DNA of 64,000 bases from Eopsaltria australis (Eukaryota; Chordata; Aves; Passeriformes; Petroicidae): the NCBI GenBank assembly GCA_034509425.1, contig JAVTVJ010001157.1:310001-374000 (forward strand), read 5' to 3'. Every line of letters starts with the position of its first letter. The stretch's first letter is position 1. Under the pieces are notes generated by a model. The model was not told where the DNA came from, made no database searches, and was given only the letters and a program-made list of their open reading frames with translations. Below, in pieces: positions 1 to 11,563 of the stretch. Position numbers and translations under genes: made by a program.

Positions 1-2046
1 TTTATCTTCTGCTGACTTGTATTTTTACCCCTTGGCCTCGCTAGTAAGGTGCTGGGAGGAGAATGACTGAGAGGTCTCTTCTTCCTGATAGATTTATTTC
101 TGTGACAAGAGCTGTCTTTGGACCAGGGCTGTTACAGCCTGCCCCCAAAGGCAATGGTAACCCAGGTTCTTGTTAGATTCCTTGGGGCAGATTAGAGTGA
201 AACGACCCTGAATGATTGGTGTTCATAAATATACACGTGTAGGGTTTATTGTAGAACAATGCGGTTGCACAGGCAAGTAGGTGTGTAGTCGTTTTGGTTG
301 TTATCCACAGTAATCTGACAAGAGTAGGAAGATCTCGTCACCCATAGGCCTCAAGACAGACTTGGCCTCACCAGATCAGAGGTTGGCAATTACACATCCA
401 AAAGCTCTCCTCCGTTGCAACAAAACAAAACACCCTGGCATCTCCACAAATGGGAGAAGGTTTTGAGTCATCATCCCTTCACAGTTCAGTCTCTCACAAG
501 GGGACTCCTGGTGTCTGGGGTGCAGGATGACAAAGGAATGTTCTGCTCAATCCTGGACTTCTCTGTACTCCCAAAGCCCTTTCAGACCACAGGGCTTTGG
601 ATTACATCCCCAGACCACCTGCTGTTTCCTCCCTCCCCACCAATCCTTAGCCTGGAGCTCCGAGCATTGTCTGCAGAGGAGAAACCCCCACCAGCAGTGA
701 AGAAGGAGCCCAGAGCCTCTGGCCGTCCCAGCACCCATCTGGGACACAATAGGAAGCTGGGACTGTTTTTAAGGTACATTTTTCATCTCTGGCAGCAATG
801 CTAATTAGTTTCTTGAATGCCCTTTGTTCTTTGCACCTGAACTAGCCGCCTTTGGAGTCCTGCTTGTGTCGCAAAGGCAGGGCAAGACGGAAGAGGTGGC
901 ACCAGCTCTCTGAGCAAAGGGCAGGTGGCCTGTCTCCACGGCCCAGACTGCAGGTTCAGCACATGGTACAGTGGATTTGGGCCAAAGGGACACTGACTTT
1001 GAAGCAAACAGTCACATCCAGTGCTGGTGGGTTCTCTGGCAGAGCTTCCCTGGCAAGGACGGAACTGGAGGTGGCTGCAGACGAGCCTGGGCTCTCCTGG
1101 GGGCTGGTGGTGATGGAGGGGCTGGTGGGCAGGACAGTGCTGCCCAGGGTGGGGTGGCAGCCCTGCATATCCACATCCTTCCAGTGGGCAGAGGGCTGTC
1201 ACTGGTTTGGGGGTGATCCCCCAGGCAGGTGTATTTGTGCCTCAAGCTGACCAAGAGCAGGGCCAGCATGTGACCCTGCTGTGCACCCTGGTACGTGGCC
1301 AGGGAACAGTCTCTGCAGTGTCCATGGGGTGAGCTCTCCCATGGGGATGCCAGGGCTCTCCTGGCCCAGCCAGAGCTGCATCTGAGAGAATGCCAGTGGA
1401 GGGGACGCTCAGCACTCATCAGGCAGGGATGTGACAGTGTGGCAGGATCTTCCTAATCAGAGACCCCGTGTCAGAGCCCCCGCCTCTGCTCCTGCTCAGC
1501 AGCACAGGGCCACAGTACTCGCACTGCTGCACCCTGGACATGTTCCTGGGGACCCTGGACATATTCCTGGGTCTAGGGACTGGTCTGACTAGGGACAGGT
1601 CCAGCTGCAGGTGGGGAAGGGGGGGTGACTTGGCGTGGGATGGGACATGGCACAGAGCGTCCTGGGTGTTCCAGGTCTGCAGCCCCTTTTCATTGACGGG
1701 CAGTATTTGCGGTGGGTGCTGGGGGTGGCCAGGATTGTGCTGCAGAGGTGGCATCGCAGGTGTGAAGGAGGCTCTAGGAGACCTCAGACCTGCCACAGGG
1801 GAGGCTGGGGATCGATCCTGACAGGAAAGGTGGGTGCTAATGTCTTTACAAACGACCCGATGGGTGAGGGTCTTTAGGAGAAATAGGTGTTAATGTCTCT
1901 ACATCAAGCTCCAAGTTTGTTGCAGAACCCAGACAATTTGACCCAGAAAGTTTGAACTTCTGGACTTCAGGGTAATAGGAGAAATGGGTCTGCAGAAGTC
2001 TATTGCAGAACCCAGACAGTCTGAACTTCCAAACTGCGGGGGGAAA
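1..2046. other. Gene-free flank upstream of PLA2G3
   Basis: I see no credible coding exon here. The open frames are short, lack splice support and show no family motif. A TTTATT at 245-250 reads as AATAAA on the minus strand. It lies between a TGTTA at 171 and a TTACA ending near 393, so it could be a small or degraded LTR on the minus strand, but this is weak. In the human arrangement RNF185 lies beyond PLA2G3, and no RNF185 exon was recognised in this flank. Confidence 0.5.
1820..2040. repeat. Degenerate short tandem duplications next to an LTR
   Basis: A motif of the form TTGCAGAACCCAGACA followed by TTTGAAC- or CTGAAC-like sequence appears near 1919 and again near 2003, about 84 bases apart. 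A second motif, GGTG(C/T)TAATGTCT(T/C)TACA, appears near 1830 and near 1887. The copies are imperfect and abut the LTR-like element that starts at 2047. No coding potential is seen. Confidence 0.5.
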
Positions 2047-2470
2047 TGTCAATACATAAGAGGGAATATGTAGTAGGTGGTTCGGGAAGGCTGTACCTTC
2101 CTAGTTCCTCAGCCATGAAGGTTGGGCAGTGCGTTCTTAGCCAATTTCCTGCACCCCCCTGAGTCTCATGCTCAGTTCCCTCCTCCAACTCGCTTCCTGC
2201 AGGAAGGCTGAAATGGCTGGCTGAGCATGCGTGAACAAAACAGCACAAAAAGTCAAGTTTACATAAGAGGCTTGTACCAGGTTAACTAGAAAAGAAAGTG
2301 GATTGGGCTCACTCTCTTTTCCCTCCCTTTCTTTTTCACTTTCTTTGTCTCACAACCCCAGCTCTGGACCACTCATGCAGCTAGACCAAGATGGGATCTT
2401 CATACTGATGATAAACTTTGTTCTTTCTCTCCTTCTTCTGTGTTTATTTCTCTCTTGAGCAAAGCACACT
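2047..2470 (+). mobile_element. Probable solo LTR of an avian endogenous retrovirus
   Basis: The segment starts with TGT and contains a stretch resembling avian ERV LTRs as I recall them (GGGAATATGTAGTAGGTGG near 2062). It continues through a long polypyrimidine run at 2310-2350 to an ATAAACTTTGTTCTTTCTC segment near 2410, typical of LTR R/U5 regions. No gag, pol or env remnant lies on either side, so it is most simply a solo LTR left by recombination. The right boundary and target-site duplication were not established. A search against an avian repeat library would settle the family. Confidence 0.5.
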
Positions 2471-4184
2471 TGCCAAATTCCACCCCATACTCTGTACTGA
2501 GCTGTGTTGTACAAGTGGGGAGTTTATGGGAATGTGTTGTGACTTGTTAGCCAGCACCTTGTGGAAGTGTATTAAAAGAAGTTACAGGCTTGTTGAGACT
2601 AAGCAGTGGGCTGGTTGCTGGAGTTACAGTGACAGTACAGTGAAACATAAGAGTTCCTGACACGTGTCCAGTGGCTTTGTTCAGCCTGGTGAGGATTTAT
2701 GCTGAGCACCATTCCTCCAGACCAGTGGGTCATGCCAGCAGCAGCACAGGCCCAGGCTACCATCTTTGGCCAGGGGACAAGGAAGTTCCTGAGTCCCAGT
2801 TTCCTTTGCAGAATCCCTTGTGTCAGCAGCATGCCATGTCTCCAGGACTCACTCCATGAATTGCTGCTCTGTGTAACTGCCCTGCTTTGTCACTGCTGAC
2901 AACCTTTAACAGCCTGGGACACAGCTGGCCTCATGCTGCTGCTAGCCAACATCTGCACAGCTCTGTGGTGTGACTGTTCCTGAGGCTTGCCCTCTGTAGA
3001 AATTGCTGGAATTCCTGCCTTGTCTCTAGGCTGGACTACAAATGAAAGCCAGGACATCAATTTCATTGGATTGAGCCAGGAAAAGTCCAGACTCAGTTGA
3101 ACCAGACTCAGCTCCAGTGGGAAGGAGAAATTCACTGGAGGCCAAAGCCATCTGAAATTAGCTGCTTCCTTTAACAAAACCAGGGAAACTGGCTTCATTG
3201 GGAGATATGTGGAGTTCAAGGAGGAATCCTCAAATGTTTAAGCTTGTCCTGCACTCGTACCCCCTTGCTGAGCCGTACCATGGTGTGGATGCTGCAGGCC
3301 AGGGTGCACAGGCTGCAGGCCAGGGTGCACAGGCTGCAGCCCTGCCAGCCCCCATGAGTGCTCGGGGTGGAGCTGACTGCACGCCGAGCCCTTCTCTGCC
3401 ACCTGGGAGGCACAACCACACACGTGTGCTACGGCTTGTTCACTTGACTCTGCAGTAAATGATTCACCCAGTGCCATACACACTTCTCACTGTAGGCACC
3501 CGAACCTTCCCAGCATTTGTCACAGGCAGAGCTCAGTCATATCCGTTGTACACAATGGGAAGGAAATCTGAAGCATGTGGGATTTTTTTCTCTTGTCAAG
3601 CTGCTTTAGTCCCTTCATCTCATTTCCAAAGAGATGATAATACCAGCCCACAGTTTTCCTTGGACATTGAAAAAAGACTGTGCTTTCCAGAAATGCCTCA
3701 ACCCCATGACCTTTCCTCTCCCCAGCGTGCCAGCCCACAGCTCCTGCTAAACCTCCACACATGCTGGGAAGGGGGTCCCTGCTCTGAGTTGCTGCACCTC
3801 CTGCTCTTGGTAAACACAGCTCCTGCTGACTCATCACTTACCTGACCTTCACCTGGAGTGCAGTGATATGCACCAGTCAGGTACCACTCCTTGCAGAGCT
3901 GCTTCCTCCTGGCTAGTTCCCGTAATTTAAAGGGCTGTGTTTACCAGGGTAGTAAAACCAGGTGCTGCCAAGATCACAATGGCTTGGGGAATTGCCTACG
4001 GGCTAAGGGCAAACAGAAAATGGTAGGAATTTCCTCCTACCATCAGTCTCCTCTTACAGGGAACTTCTGTGCCTTGTGGTGGTTTTGGGGTGGTTTTCTT
4101 TGTGTTCCTTATGTCTTGGGACTTTCTGTATTTTCCCACAGGCAAGGCTGGTTTTTTACTGCTGGAAGCAAGGCACACCTCCTT

Positions 4185-4295
4185 GCTGAAGGTGGAGGTT
4201 GTCTAGTCCCTGGCTCAAGCAGGGTCACCCAGACAAGGCTGCCCAGGGCCTTCAGGATGCTCTTTGACTCTTGAAAAAGACCTTGAGGAGGCTGC
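4185..4295 (-). mobile_element. CR1 LINE 3' fragment, antisense
   Basis: The segment reads GTTGTCTAGTCCCTGGCTC followed by AAGCAGGGTCACC and then GGCTGCCCAGGGCC. This is the reverse complement of the conserved near-3' part of avian CR1 elements. It is short and diverged, so it is an old 5'-truncated copy. Confidence 0.55.
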
Positions 4296-6829
4296 AGCTC
4301 TGGCTGAGGACTCAGAGGAGGAGCAGAGCTCCTGTGAGCTGCAGGACCCACAGATATGCAGAGCCTGACCATCCCTACAGCCTGTCGTCCCTACAGCCCA
4401 GACTCACACTGAAATTGGCTGATGGAGCCAGCTTCCTTCTGCAGTGAGAATCTGGCAAGAGAGAAGAAAATTCTGCCTCTGTAGTCCCTTCCCCTATAAA
4501 TATGTATAAGACAATATACCCTAGAGGGATGGCTCTTCCCTTGAAGGACTCTGGGCACACGCTACATGATGTCAACCAACACAGCCTTCCCAGGGCCTGG
4601 GGCTAGGAGCATGGGCTGTCCTTGCCCAGGGTGGCCTGAGCACCCATGGGCACCAGTGCCACCCCAGCCTGGACGAATGCTCTCCCTAGAGCCAGGACTG
4701 CAGGGTACAGGTTAGTTAGGCCCACTGCTCTGGTCTCCAGCCCCACAGGGTAGCTAGGGAGCAGGCAAATACCACAAAAGCAGCAGAAGAGCCTGAGATC
4801 CCAGTGCCACTATGTCTGATGCAGCAGGCTGGGGCACTCCTGGCTGCTGTGTGATGAGGGCCCCCACACAAGTGTGATAGGGTGGCACTGGCATGGGGCC
4901 ACAGCTTGACCCAGGCTCTCCTAGGCAGACAGGTGGTGGCTGTGTTGGCTGCCAGCCTGGGAAGTGCCAACCCACCAGCATGGGGTGGAGGGACTCATGG
5001 GTGCATTCCAGAGTCCACAGGAGCTCTTAAGGGTCTCCCCTGGGTCTGCAAGGTGCTTGAACTGATGATCTCAACTCAGGCATGAAGTGACTGCACCATT
5101 CCTTTGCTCATTCCAACTTGAATTTTGTCTTCCAACCTTCACAAGACATTTCTCTCATGAAGTTATTTTTTTGTTCTGCCTTTCATGTTCAGCCATGGAT
5201 GCCCTGGATGCTCTATTGCTTCCTTCCACAGAGCTGTAAGTTCCAGCTTAGATCAGTAAAAAGCAGAGAGACTTTGTATCCAGAGCTGCAGCAATTCCTT
5301 TTCCAGAAGGCAGAGCTGTGCGTCCCCTCCAAAGGTGCCTGTCCCCAGGGGACGCGAGCTGGACACGGCCAGCAGCATGCATGGTACACACACAGAGGGG
5401 AGTCAGTGCTGCTGGCTGGCTGGGGCGAAGGGCAAGGCTGGATGTGGGGACATCTGGGAGTGTGTCAGCACTGAGACATGGATGAGGCCGCAGGTCTGGC
5501 AGCCACTCACACAGTCTGGTTATCCAGCCCCTGCCTGCAGGATGTCTCCATAGGAGGCATCACCCCAATGCCCATGCTGGCCTGGGGAGTGCAAAAGGAG
5601 GAGAAATGAGCCCTGCCGTGACAGAGTTCAGGGCAGATAAAGTCTGATTTCTCCTCTTCTAGGTAAGCCTAGCTCCAGTCCTGACCAGCTCAGCAGCCTT
5701 CACCAGCCTCACTCCAGTATGGGATCTTCCTTTTACTGGGGAGCCCCAAATGGAACATGGCATGGAGAGAAGGAGGGGAAAGAATTGTTTCACCAGCCCA
5801 TTTCTGCACTCCTGCTGACCCTGGCTGGGACCCACTGCCCACCCTCGCTGCATGGACCATGACGGCTGGCATCTCCATCAGAGCTCAGTGCTCCCCCATT
5901 GCAGGCTCAGCCCAGAGTCCTTGACAGCTTAGTCCTGTGCTGGCCTTGTCTGCAGCCTTGAGCCATGTCAGCGGAGCTGGGTGCAGAGCTGGCAGTGGTG
6001 CCTGTTGGGGTGGGTAGCCCAGGGCTCAGCCCCACATCCTCATTGTCCAGACAGACACCAGCCTTGTGCCACCAGCTGGCAGCAGGGCAGCAGCTGCATG
6101 GCTACACAGCAGGGAGCTCTGCTGCAGACCCAGTCCTGTAACCCACTAGCTGCTTGGGTGGTGAAGGCCAGAGCACTGGGCGTCCCTCCTTACCCCCTGT
6201 TATCTTCCAGACAAACCCAAACTGGGTTTTGTGTCACTGACGCAGTCATACACTTATCAGCCAAGGCTGTCCCGTGCTGCCCCATGGATCCCTCCCTGTG
6301 GGGCCCCCACAGGGCTGCACAGCCCAGGCACAGGGCAGCCCCAGGGGTACTGGGACAGGAGTGCAGCACAGTGTGGCAGAACCCATGGCAGGAGGGCTCT
6401 GTGGATCCCTATGGGTGGAAAGCTGCTTCTCCCGCATCTGGGGTACCCCTGAGCGGAGCCCTTCCCCAGCCTTGGCATGCCAGTCCCCATCCTGCCAGCT
6501 CTCATCTGGCTTCATGAACACAGCTCCCAGGACAGGGGAGACCTTTGTGATACCTGGGGCAATGTCATGGGTGGCACGTGGGTGGACTCTGCTCTGTCTG
6601 CGGAGCATTGGTGTCAGGGAAATCCTGATAAGGTGAGATAAGCCTACACTGCCAAGTCCCATCCATCAGCCTCCAGTGTCCCCGGGTTGGGGTTAAAGCA
6701 CATGGGGCTCCACAGACTGCCTCCCCTGGCCCCCCTAGAACCCCAGCAGGGCAGAGCATCAGCCTGGACACAGACGTGGCTCCAGAATAGCCCTGGAATA
6801 AAGAGCCACACCAGAGGAACCATGGTTTG

Positions 6830-6869
6830 CTTCCTCCCTTCCTCCCTTCCTCCCTTCCTCCCTTTCCCA
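6830..6869. repeat. Polypyrimidine microsatellite (CTTCCTCC)n
   Basis: About four uninterrupted copies of an 8-bp unit CTTCCTCC, followed by CTTTCCC. This is a homopurine-homopyrimidine tract and may form triplex DNA. Nothing links it to a gene. Confidence 0.85.
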
Positions 6870-7284
6870 GCCCCTTCTCAGCTCCCTGCAGGCAGAGAGA
6901 GATGCATCTGAACTTCAGTGGGCCAATTCTCCAAAGCAGGGCCAGCATCCTTTTGGGATGCAGCAGTAATGCAGCAGGATTGCCAGACCCACTGGTCACC
7001 CTGAGGAATGCTTCCCTGGGTCACTGGGGTCCTGGGATAGGTGGGGGGGTTACCTCTGCCCCACAGCCCAGCTAACTTCCCAGGGTATTCCCAAGGTAGA
7101 GACATCCTGATTCCCAGGGATTATTGTACCAGCATAAATTGGGTCACCAGCTGGAAAGCAGCTCTGCAGGGCTGGACCTTAGGATCCTACTGGGCACCAG
7201 CTAAGCAGGAGCCAGGGATGTGTCCTCATGGCAGCAACCCAAGCTGCACCAGACAAAGCTGGGCAGGGAGCATCAGGGGGAGGC

Positions 7285-7685
7285 CATGCTGCACCAGCTG
7301 GGATCATCTGGGCAAGGCACAGACATGCTGGAGTGAATCCAGCAGAGCCATGATGGTGGTGGAGTGACTGGAGCACCTGTACTGTGTGGAGTGGCTGCAG
7401 GAACAGGGTCTGCTGAGGCTGGAGCAGAGGAATTTTGAGGGATCCTGTTATTACACAGGCAGGGAGGGTGCAAAGAGACAAGAGTTCATCTCTTCCCGGT
7501 GATGTCCAGTACTGGAACAGAATGCAATGAGTACAAACTGGGACATGGGAGGTTCCTTTGAACATCAAGAAACACCTTTGTACTGTGAAGGTCAGGCAGT
7601 AACAGGAGTTGCCCTGGGGAGCTGTGGTGGCTCCATCCTCAGGGATCCTCAGCTCTCAAACGGGCCATGAGCAGCTTCTGCAGGG
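7285..7685 (+). mobile_element. CR1 LINE 3' fragment, sense
   Basis: Recognisable CR1 landmarks occur in order. GACATGCTGGAGTGAATCCA near 7322 corresponds to the 'ctggagagagtccagc' block. It is followed by GAGTACAAACTGGGACATGG near 7529, AACATCAAGAAACACCTTTG near 7561 and GGTGGCTCCATCCTCAGGG near 7627. The copy is strongly diverged and 5'-truncated, with no intact reverse-transcriptase frame. Confidence 0.6.
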
Positions 7686-7962
7686 GCTGGACAGAACCGG
7701 TGCTCTGTGTCCTGACTGCACACAGTGGACACTTGAGCAGGGACATGGTTACAGCCTGTGTGGGGCACACACATGGTTGGGCATGCATGGCACATGGGCA
7801 TGCACTCCCTGTGCTCAAGGTGAGTGTGCAGGCACCTGTGAACACCTGCACACGCATCTATATCCAGAGTCGTGCACGTGAGAGCATACTCGCAAGTGCC
7901 CAGGGAGAGAGTGCGTGGAGCGGGGTGCGTGTAGCAGGGGGTGCCCGGAAATGGAGGGTGCC

Positions 7963-8157
7963 CTGGATGGGGGCGGTACCGGGATGCTCTGGATGGGGGC
8001 GGTACCGGGATGCGGGGGTGCTCTGGATGGGGGCGGTACCGGGATGCGGGGGTGCCCTGGATGGGGGCGGTACCGGGATGCGGGGGTGCTCTGGATGGGG
8101 GCGGTACCGGGATGCGGGGGTGCCCTGGATGGGGGCGGTACCGGGATGCGGGGGTGC
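7963..8157. repeat. 34-bp minisatellite upstream of PLA2G3
   Basis: Six head-to-tail copies of a 34-bp unit that begins CTGGATGGGGGCGGTACCGG and ends GATGCGGGGGTGCC or GTGCT. The first copy is shortened to about 23 bp. Each unit carries a GGGCGG Sp1-type GC box and a GGTACC palindrome. The array ends only about 140 bases before the PLA2G3 start codon, so copy number could affect promoter strength. It is open in several frames on both strands simply because the unit lacks stops. Confidence 0.9.
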
Positions 8158-8189
8158 CAGGCTTGGGGACCGCGCCGCTCCCGCCGCTC

Positions 8190-8300
8190 TGCCCCGGGGC
8201 GGGGCGGGGCGGGGCCTGTGCGGCGCGGACCAATCAGCGCCGGGTCCGCCGCCGGGCGCGGGCTTAAAGCCGGGCACAGGGGGGCGGGGCGGCGCGCGGG
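8190..8300 (+). promoter_or_regulatory. PLA2G3 CpG-rich promoter
   Basis: Overlapping GC boxes (GGGGCGGGGCGGGGCGGGG near 8196), a CCAAT box at 8230-8234 and a weak TATA-like TTAAA at 8264-8268 lie in the expected order and spacing upstream of the ATG at 8301. The 5' UTR would be very short. Confidence 0.7.
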
Positions 8301-10557
8301 ATGTGGGCGCGCGCTGCTCTGGCCTGCGCGGCGCTGTGCGCATGCGCGCGCGCTTGGCCCGGCGGGGCCGTGTGCGCGCGGGAGGCGGAGGGCGCGGGGG
8401 GCGCGCGGTACGTGGCGTTCCTGAGCCCCGGACCCGGACCCGGACCCGGACCCGGACCCGCGCTGGTCGAGAGCGTCTGGGCCGCCCCCGGCCGCCTCCG
8501 CGCCTGCTGGGCCCGCCGAGATCCGCGCCTCGCCCGCGCCTTCCGCGCCGCCTGCGCGCACCGCCCGCCCGCCGCGCCCGGGGCCGCGCTGCGCCGGGCC
8601 TTGTCCGCGCTGTGGCGGCGCCGCGTCGCCTGCACCGACCCCGTGCCGCCGGGACCGCAACGCCGCCGCCGCCGGGGCTGGACGCTGCCAGGCACGCTGT
8701 GGTGCGGCGCGGGGGACTCGGCGGGGAACTGGAGCGAGCTGGGTACGGAGCGGCGGGGGGCGGCGGGACCACCCGCTCTCCCTCCGCGGGGCCGCGCTCA
8801 TTGGCACCTCCGCAGGGCTGTTCCGCGGCCCCGATCGGTGCTGTCGGGAGCACGACCAGTGCTGGGCGCAGATCACGGCGTTGCAGTTCAACTACGGCAT
8901 CCGCAACTATCGCCTGCACACCGTGTCCCACTGCGATTGCGACGCCAGGTGAGCCCGGGGCCGAGAGGGGTGAGGAAGCGGGGGGCCCCGTCCTCCTCAC
9001 CAGTCCCTGCTCGCAGGTTCCGGCGGTGCCTGCTCGCCATCAACGACACCGTCTCCAACATCATCGGCATCACATTCTTCAACCTGTTGGAGGTGCCGTG
9101 CTTTGTGCTGGAAGAGAGCGAGGAGTGCGTGCAGTGGCACTGGTGGGGCGGGTGAGTGCCAGGGGTACCCCGGCGCTCAGCGTGCACTGTCTGCGTGCCT
9201 CCCCGGGCACGGCTTGGTTGGTGTGCAGGACCTTACAGCACGTGGTGTCCCCAGGTGTGAGCGTTACGGTGTAGTGCCTCTGGCCAGGATGGTGCAGCAG
9301 CATCAGTACCACCCCAGCCTGCCGGCGGAAGAGACTGTGCAGCCCCCGGCCAAGGGAAGGAATTTCTCTAGAACAGGGCGTAAGCGGCTTCGACAGGAAC
9401 TGAGGGCAAAGCGTGGGCGCACCCAGACACGGAGACCTAAGACAGCCCTGCAGCTGCAGGGCCCAGGTACCCCTGCTTTGGCCAGGGACAAGGCTGAGCT
9501 CACAACCAGGCACCCAGCAGTGCAGTGGGGGCTGCAGCCTGGCCCTGCAACAGCACTGACAGTGTCAGGACAGGATCTGGTTGGAGCAGAGCAAGGAGCT
9601 GGAATCTCAGCACGCCCTTGGTATGGCAGCGTTGGACCCAGTCCAGCCACAGCACAATGTGGAGCCACCTCCATGCCAGCTGTGAAGGGGCATAGGCAGC
9701 AGGGTGAGCTGGTACTGTGGGCAGCATGTGCACACCACAGCTGGAGCAGCCCAAGGCCTCAGGCTGGTGGGGTTATGTGCTGGGGGTGCCCATTACCTCC
9801 CCACTCTCCTCAGGCTCGGGCAGGGGGTGCAGGTGCAACAAGCATCTGAGTAAGTGCGAGCACCAGATTGCACCCCACAAGGTGAAGTACCAGCTGCACA
9901 ACGTGGACAGTCGGACACTCCTCCACTGCAACTGCACGCGCAGGTGTGAGTCCAGGAGGAAAAGGGCACTGTGTGCATACAGTTGGGGATCAGAGAAGGT
10001 GGGATGCCTGTGCTGGCCAGGACCTGCTGACACCTGCCCTCCTGTGCCTGCAGGCTGACACGGTGCCTCCACAGGGTGAGGGACTGCAGTGACATGGACA
10101 TGGCTGTCCTGGCTGACCTCATCGTCACGGACTGCTTTGTTCTGAAGCTGCCTGCTGCCTGCAGCCCAGGCAGGGGGTCCCAGCACAAGTAAGTGAGGAG
10201 GTCAAGAGGCCAGGGCCTGGGTGGGGAAGGAAACCGGCAGAGCAAGCATTGGGCCCCTGCTCTGCCGTGCCACAAGCAGGCTGCAGAGCAGGGGCAGTGG
10301 ATATTATTGCTGCAGGGTTACAGTGATGCTCACAGCTTTGCTTCTCTGGCAGCTGTACCACAGTGACCAGGGCCGTGCTTGTACCTGCACGGCAGCTCAA
10401 AAAGATTCTAAGACGCTGGGGCCCTCTGCATGTGAGCTCCAAGGCCAAGCGTCCACAGTGGAAGACACAGGCCAGGGGAGGCACCCTCTGTGAGCAGTGC
10501 CAGGATCTGGTCATAGAGCAGACGCCAAGTCCTTGGCCTGACACAGTGCCTCAATGA
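8301..10557 (+). CDS. PLA2G3: Group III secreted phospholipase A2 (7 exons)
   Basis: Coding exons: 8301-8742, 8816-8948, 9017-9151, 9255-9703, 9814-9943, 10054-10188 and 10353-10557. Phases agree and give 542 codons plus TGA, against 509 residues in human as I recall it. The enzyme hydrolyses the sn-2 ester of phospholipids outside the cell using calcium. A hydrophobic signal peptide (about residues 1-18) is followed by a basic N-terminal region. The bee-venom-type PLA2 domain has the calcium loop [10 protein letters not shown] (about 134-143) and the active site CCREHD (His160, Asp161). WWGG ends the core domain. Exon 4 encodes a 149-residue basic, low-complexity linker, and exons 5-7 a cysteine-rich C-terminal region ([13 protein letters not shown]). 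Oddity: exon 1 contains a (GGACCC)n hexamer run that encodes Gly-Pro repeats. The gene converges with INPP5J. Confidence 0.95.
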
Positions 10558-10981
10558 TGCCCAAGCAGCACTGCCTTAGGAAGGAAGGGGAGGAGGATGT
10601 GCTGTGCAGCAGCTGCAGCCTGGAGCTGCTTGGGGTTTGGTCCTCAAGTCAAAGGATGACACTGAGCATGGCTGTTGGCATAACTTGCATGGAGCTGGGG
10701 ACCACAGCCAGAGCAGGCAGAGGGACTGAGAAGCCTCTAGAGCTGTGGCTGCCATCCATGAGCATCAAAAGCAAGGGGAAAGAAATAGGAGGGCTCAGGA
10801 AAGGGGAAATCCATTTTCCATCTTCCCTGATGTGCTCTGGGATGGGGGGATGGCAGGGTCCCCCACCCCTAGACTGGTGACCCTTCAACTGGTGGGCCTG
10901 AGCAGTGAGGTGTGGATCCTGACCCTCTTGCCCAGGCAGGGTAGGAGGGCTGGGGTCAGTACCTGCGCATGCAGCACAAGA

Positions 10982-10987
10982 AATAAA
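10982..10987 (+). promoter_or_regulatory. PLA2G3 polyadenylation signal
   Basis: A canonical AATAAA lies about 425 bases after the PLA2G3 stop, with G/T-rich sequence just downstream. The signal of the convergent gene INPP5J is only about 130 bases away, so the two 3' ends nearly meet. Confidence 0.75.
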
Positions 10988-11115
10988 GGGTGGTCAGAGC
11001 ATGGTGTATGGTGCAAGGGCTGAGCCTGCTGCCCCTTCTTCACGTTGTGGTCCCCACCCCAGAGCTGATCCTGCCCCCAGCAGTGAGCACAGTGTAGCTG
11101 GGGTGGGCAGGATCA

Positions 11116-11121
11116 TTTATT
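11116..11121 (-). promoter_or_regulatory. INPP5J polyadenylation signal
   Basis: TTTATT on the plus strand reads AATAAA on the minus strand, about 445 bases past the INPP5J stop codon. It is the only canonical signal between the two convergent genes in this orientation. Confidence 0.7.
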
Positions 11122-11563
11122 TTGTCACTTGCACTATGTTCAGGCTGAGGCACAGTGGTAGAGCAGGGAAGGAGCAAGCTTTGATCTCCTGGGTACCCTG
11201 TGGTGGTCTTCACTCTGCCCATCACCATTTCCTGCCAGAGCCCTGCCCTGGCCTCTTGAGCCACCTCAGATGTGAGGCCAGCACTCCTCCAATGGGACAA
11301 GAGTCCTGCACTTGGAAGTTCATGAGGGGTTCCCCAAACCACATCAGACCAGCTTTGCCCACCCTCCCCTGTGTCGTCACCTCACAGCCCTGCCCAGGGC
11401 AGGTGCTTGGGCTGGGGGCAGCGAGGGGGGGCTGCTACCTGCCAGGCACACAACAGGGGTGAGGAGTCACTGCAATAAATAAGGGAGGGAGTGTCTCAGC
11501 AGGAAAGTGGCAGAGGAAGCACACAGCAAGCGCGCTATGGGGAGGAGGAAGGGAGCCACGGCA

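Larger units (their letters stand above)
2471..7284. other. Intergenic stretch with no gene recognised
   Basis: About 4.8 kb of moderately GC-rich DNA without a recognisable exon, RNA gene or CpG promoter. It holds one antisense CR1 fragment (4185-4295), a 20-bp direct duplication around 3293-3342 and a polypyrimidine minisatellite near 6830. The open frames on both strands are short, mutually overlapping and low in complexity. Confidence 0.5.

Noticed and set aside
415..804. A 129-codon plus-strand frame near the window start
   Set aside because: It starts at a TTG, lacks splice or motif support and has no CpG promoter. It is most likely chance.
7815..9000. Minus-strand open frames of 358 and 380 codons opposite PLA2G3
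   Set aside because: They arise from the stop-free 34-bp minisatellite and high GC opposite exon 1. They are low-complexity Pro/Arg, run through several true PLA2G3 exons and introns, and have no family motif.
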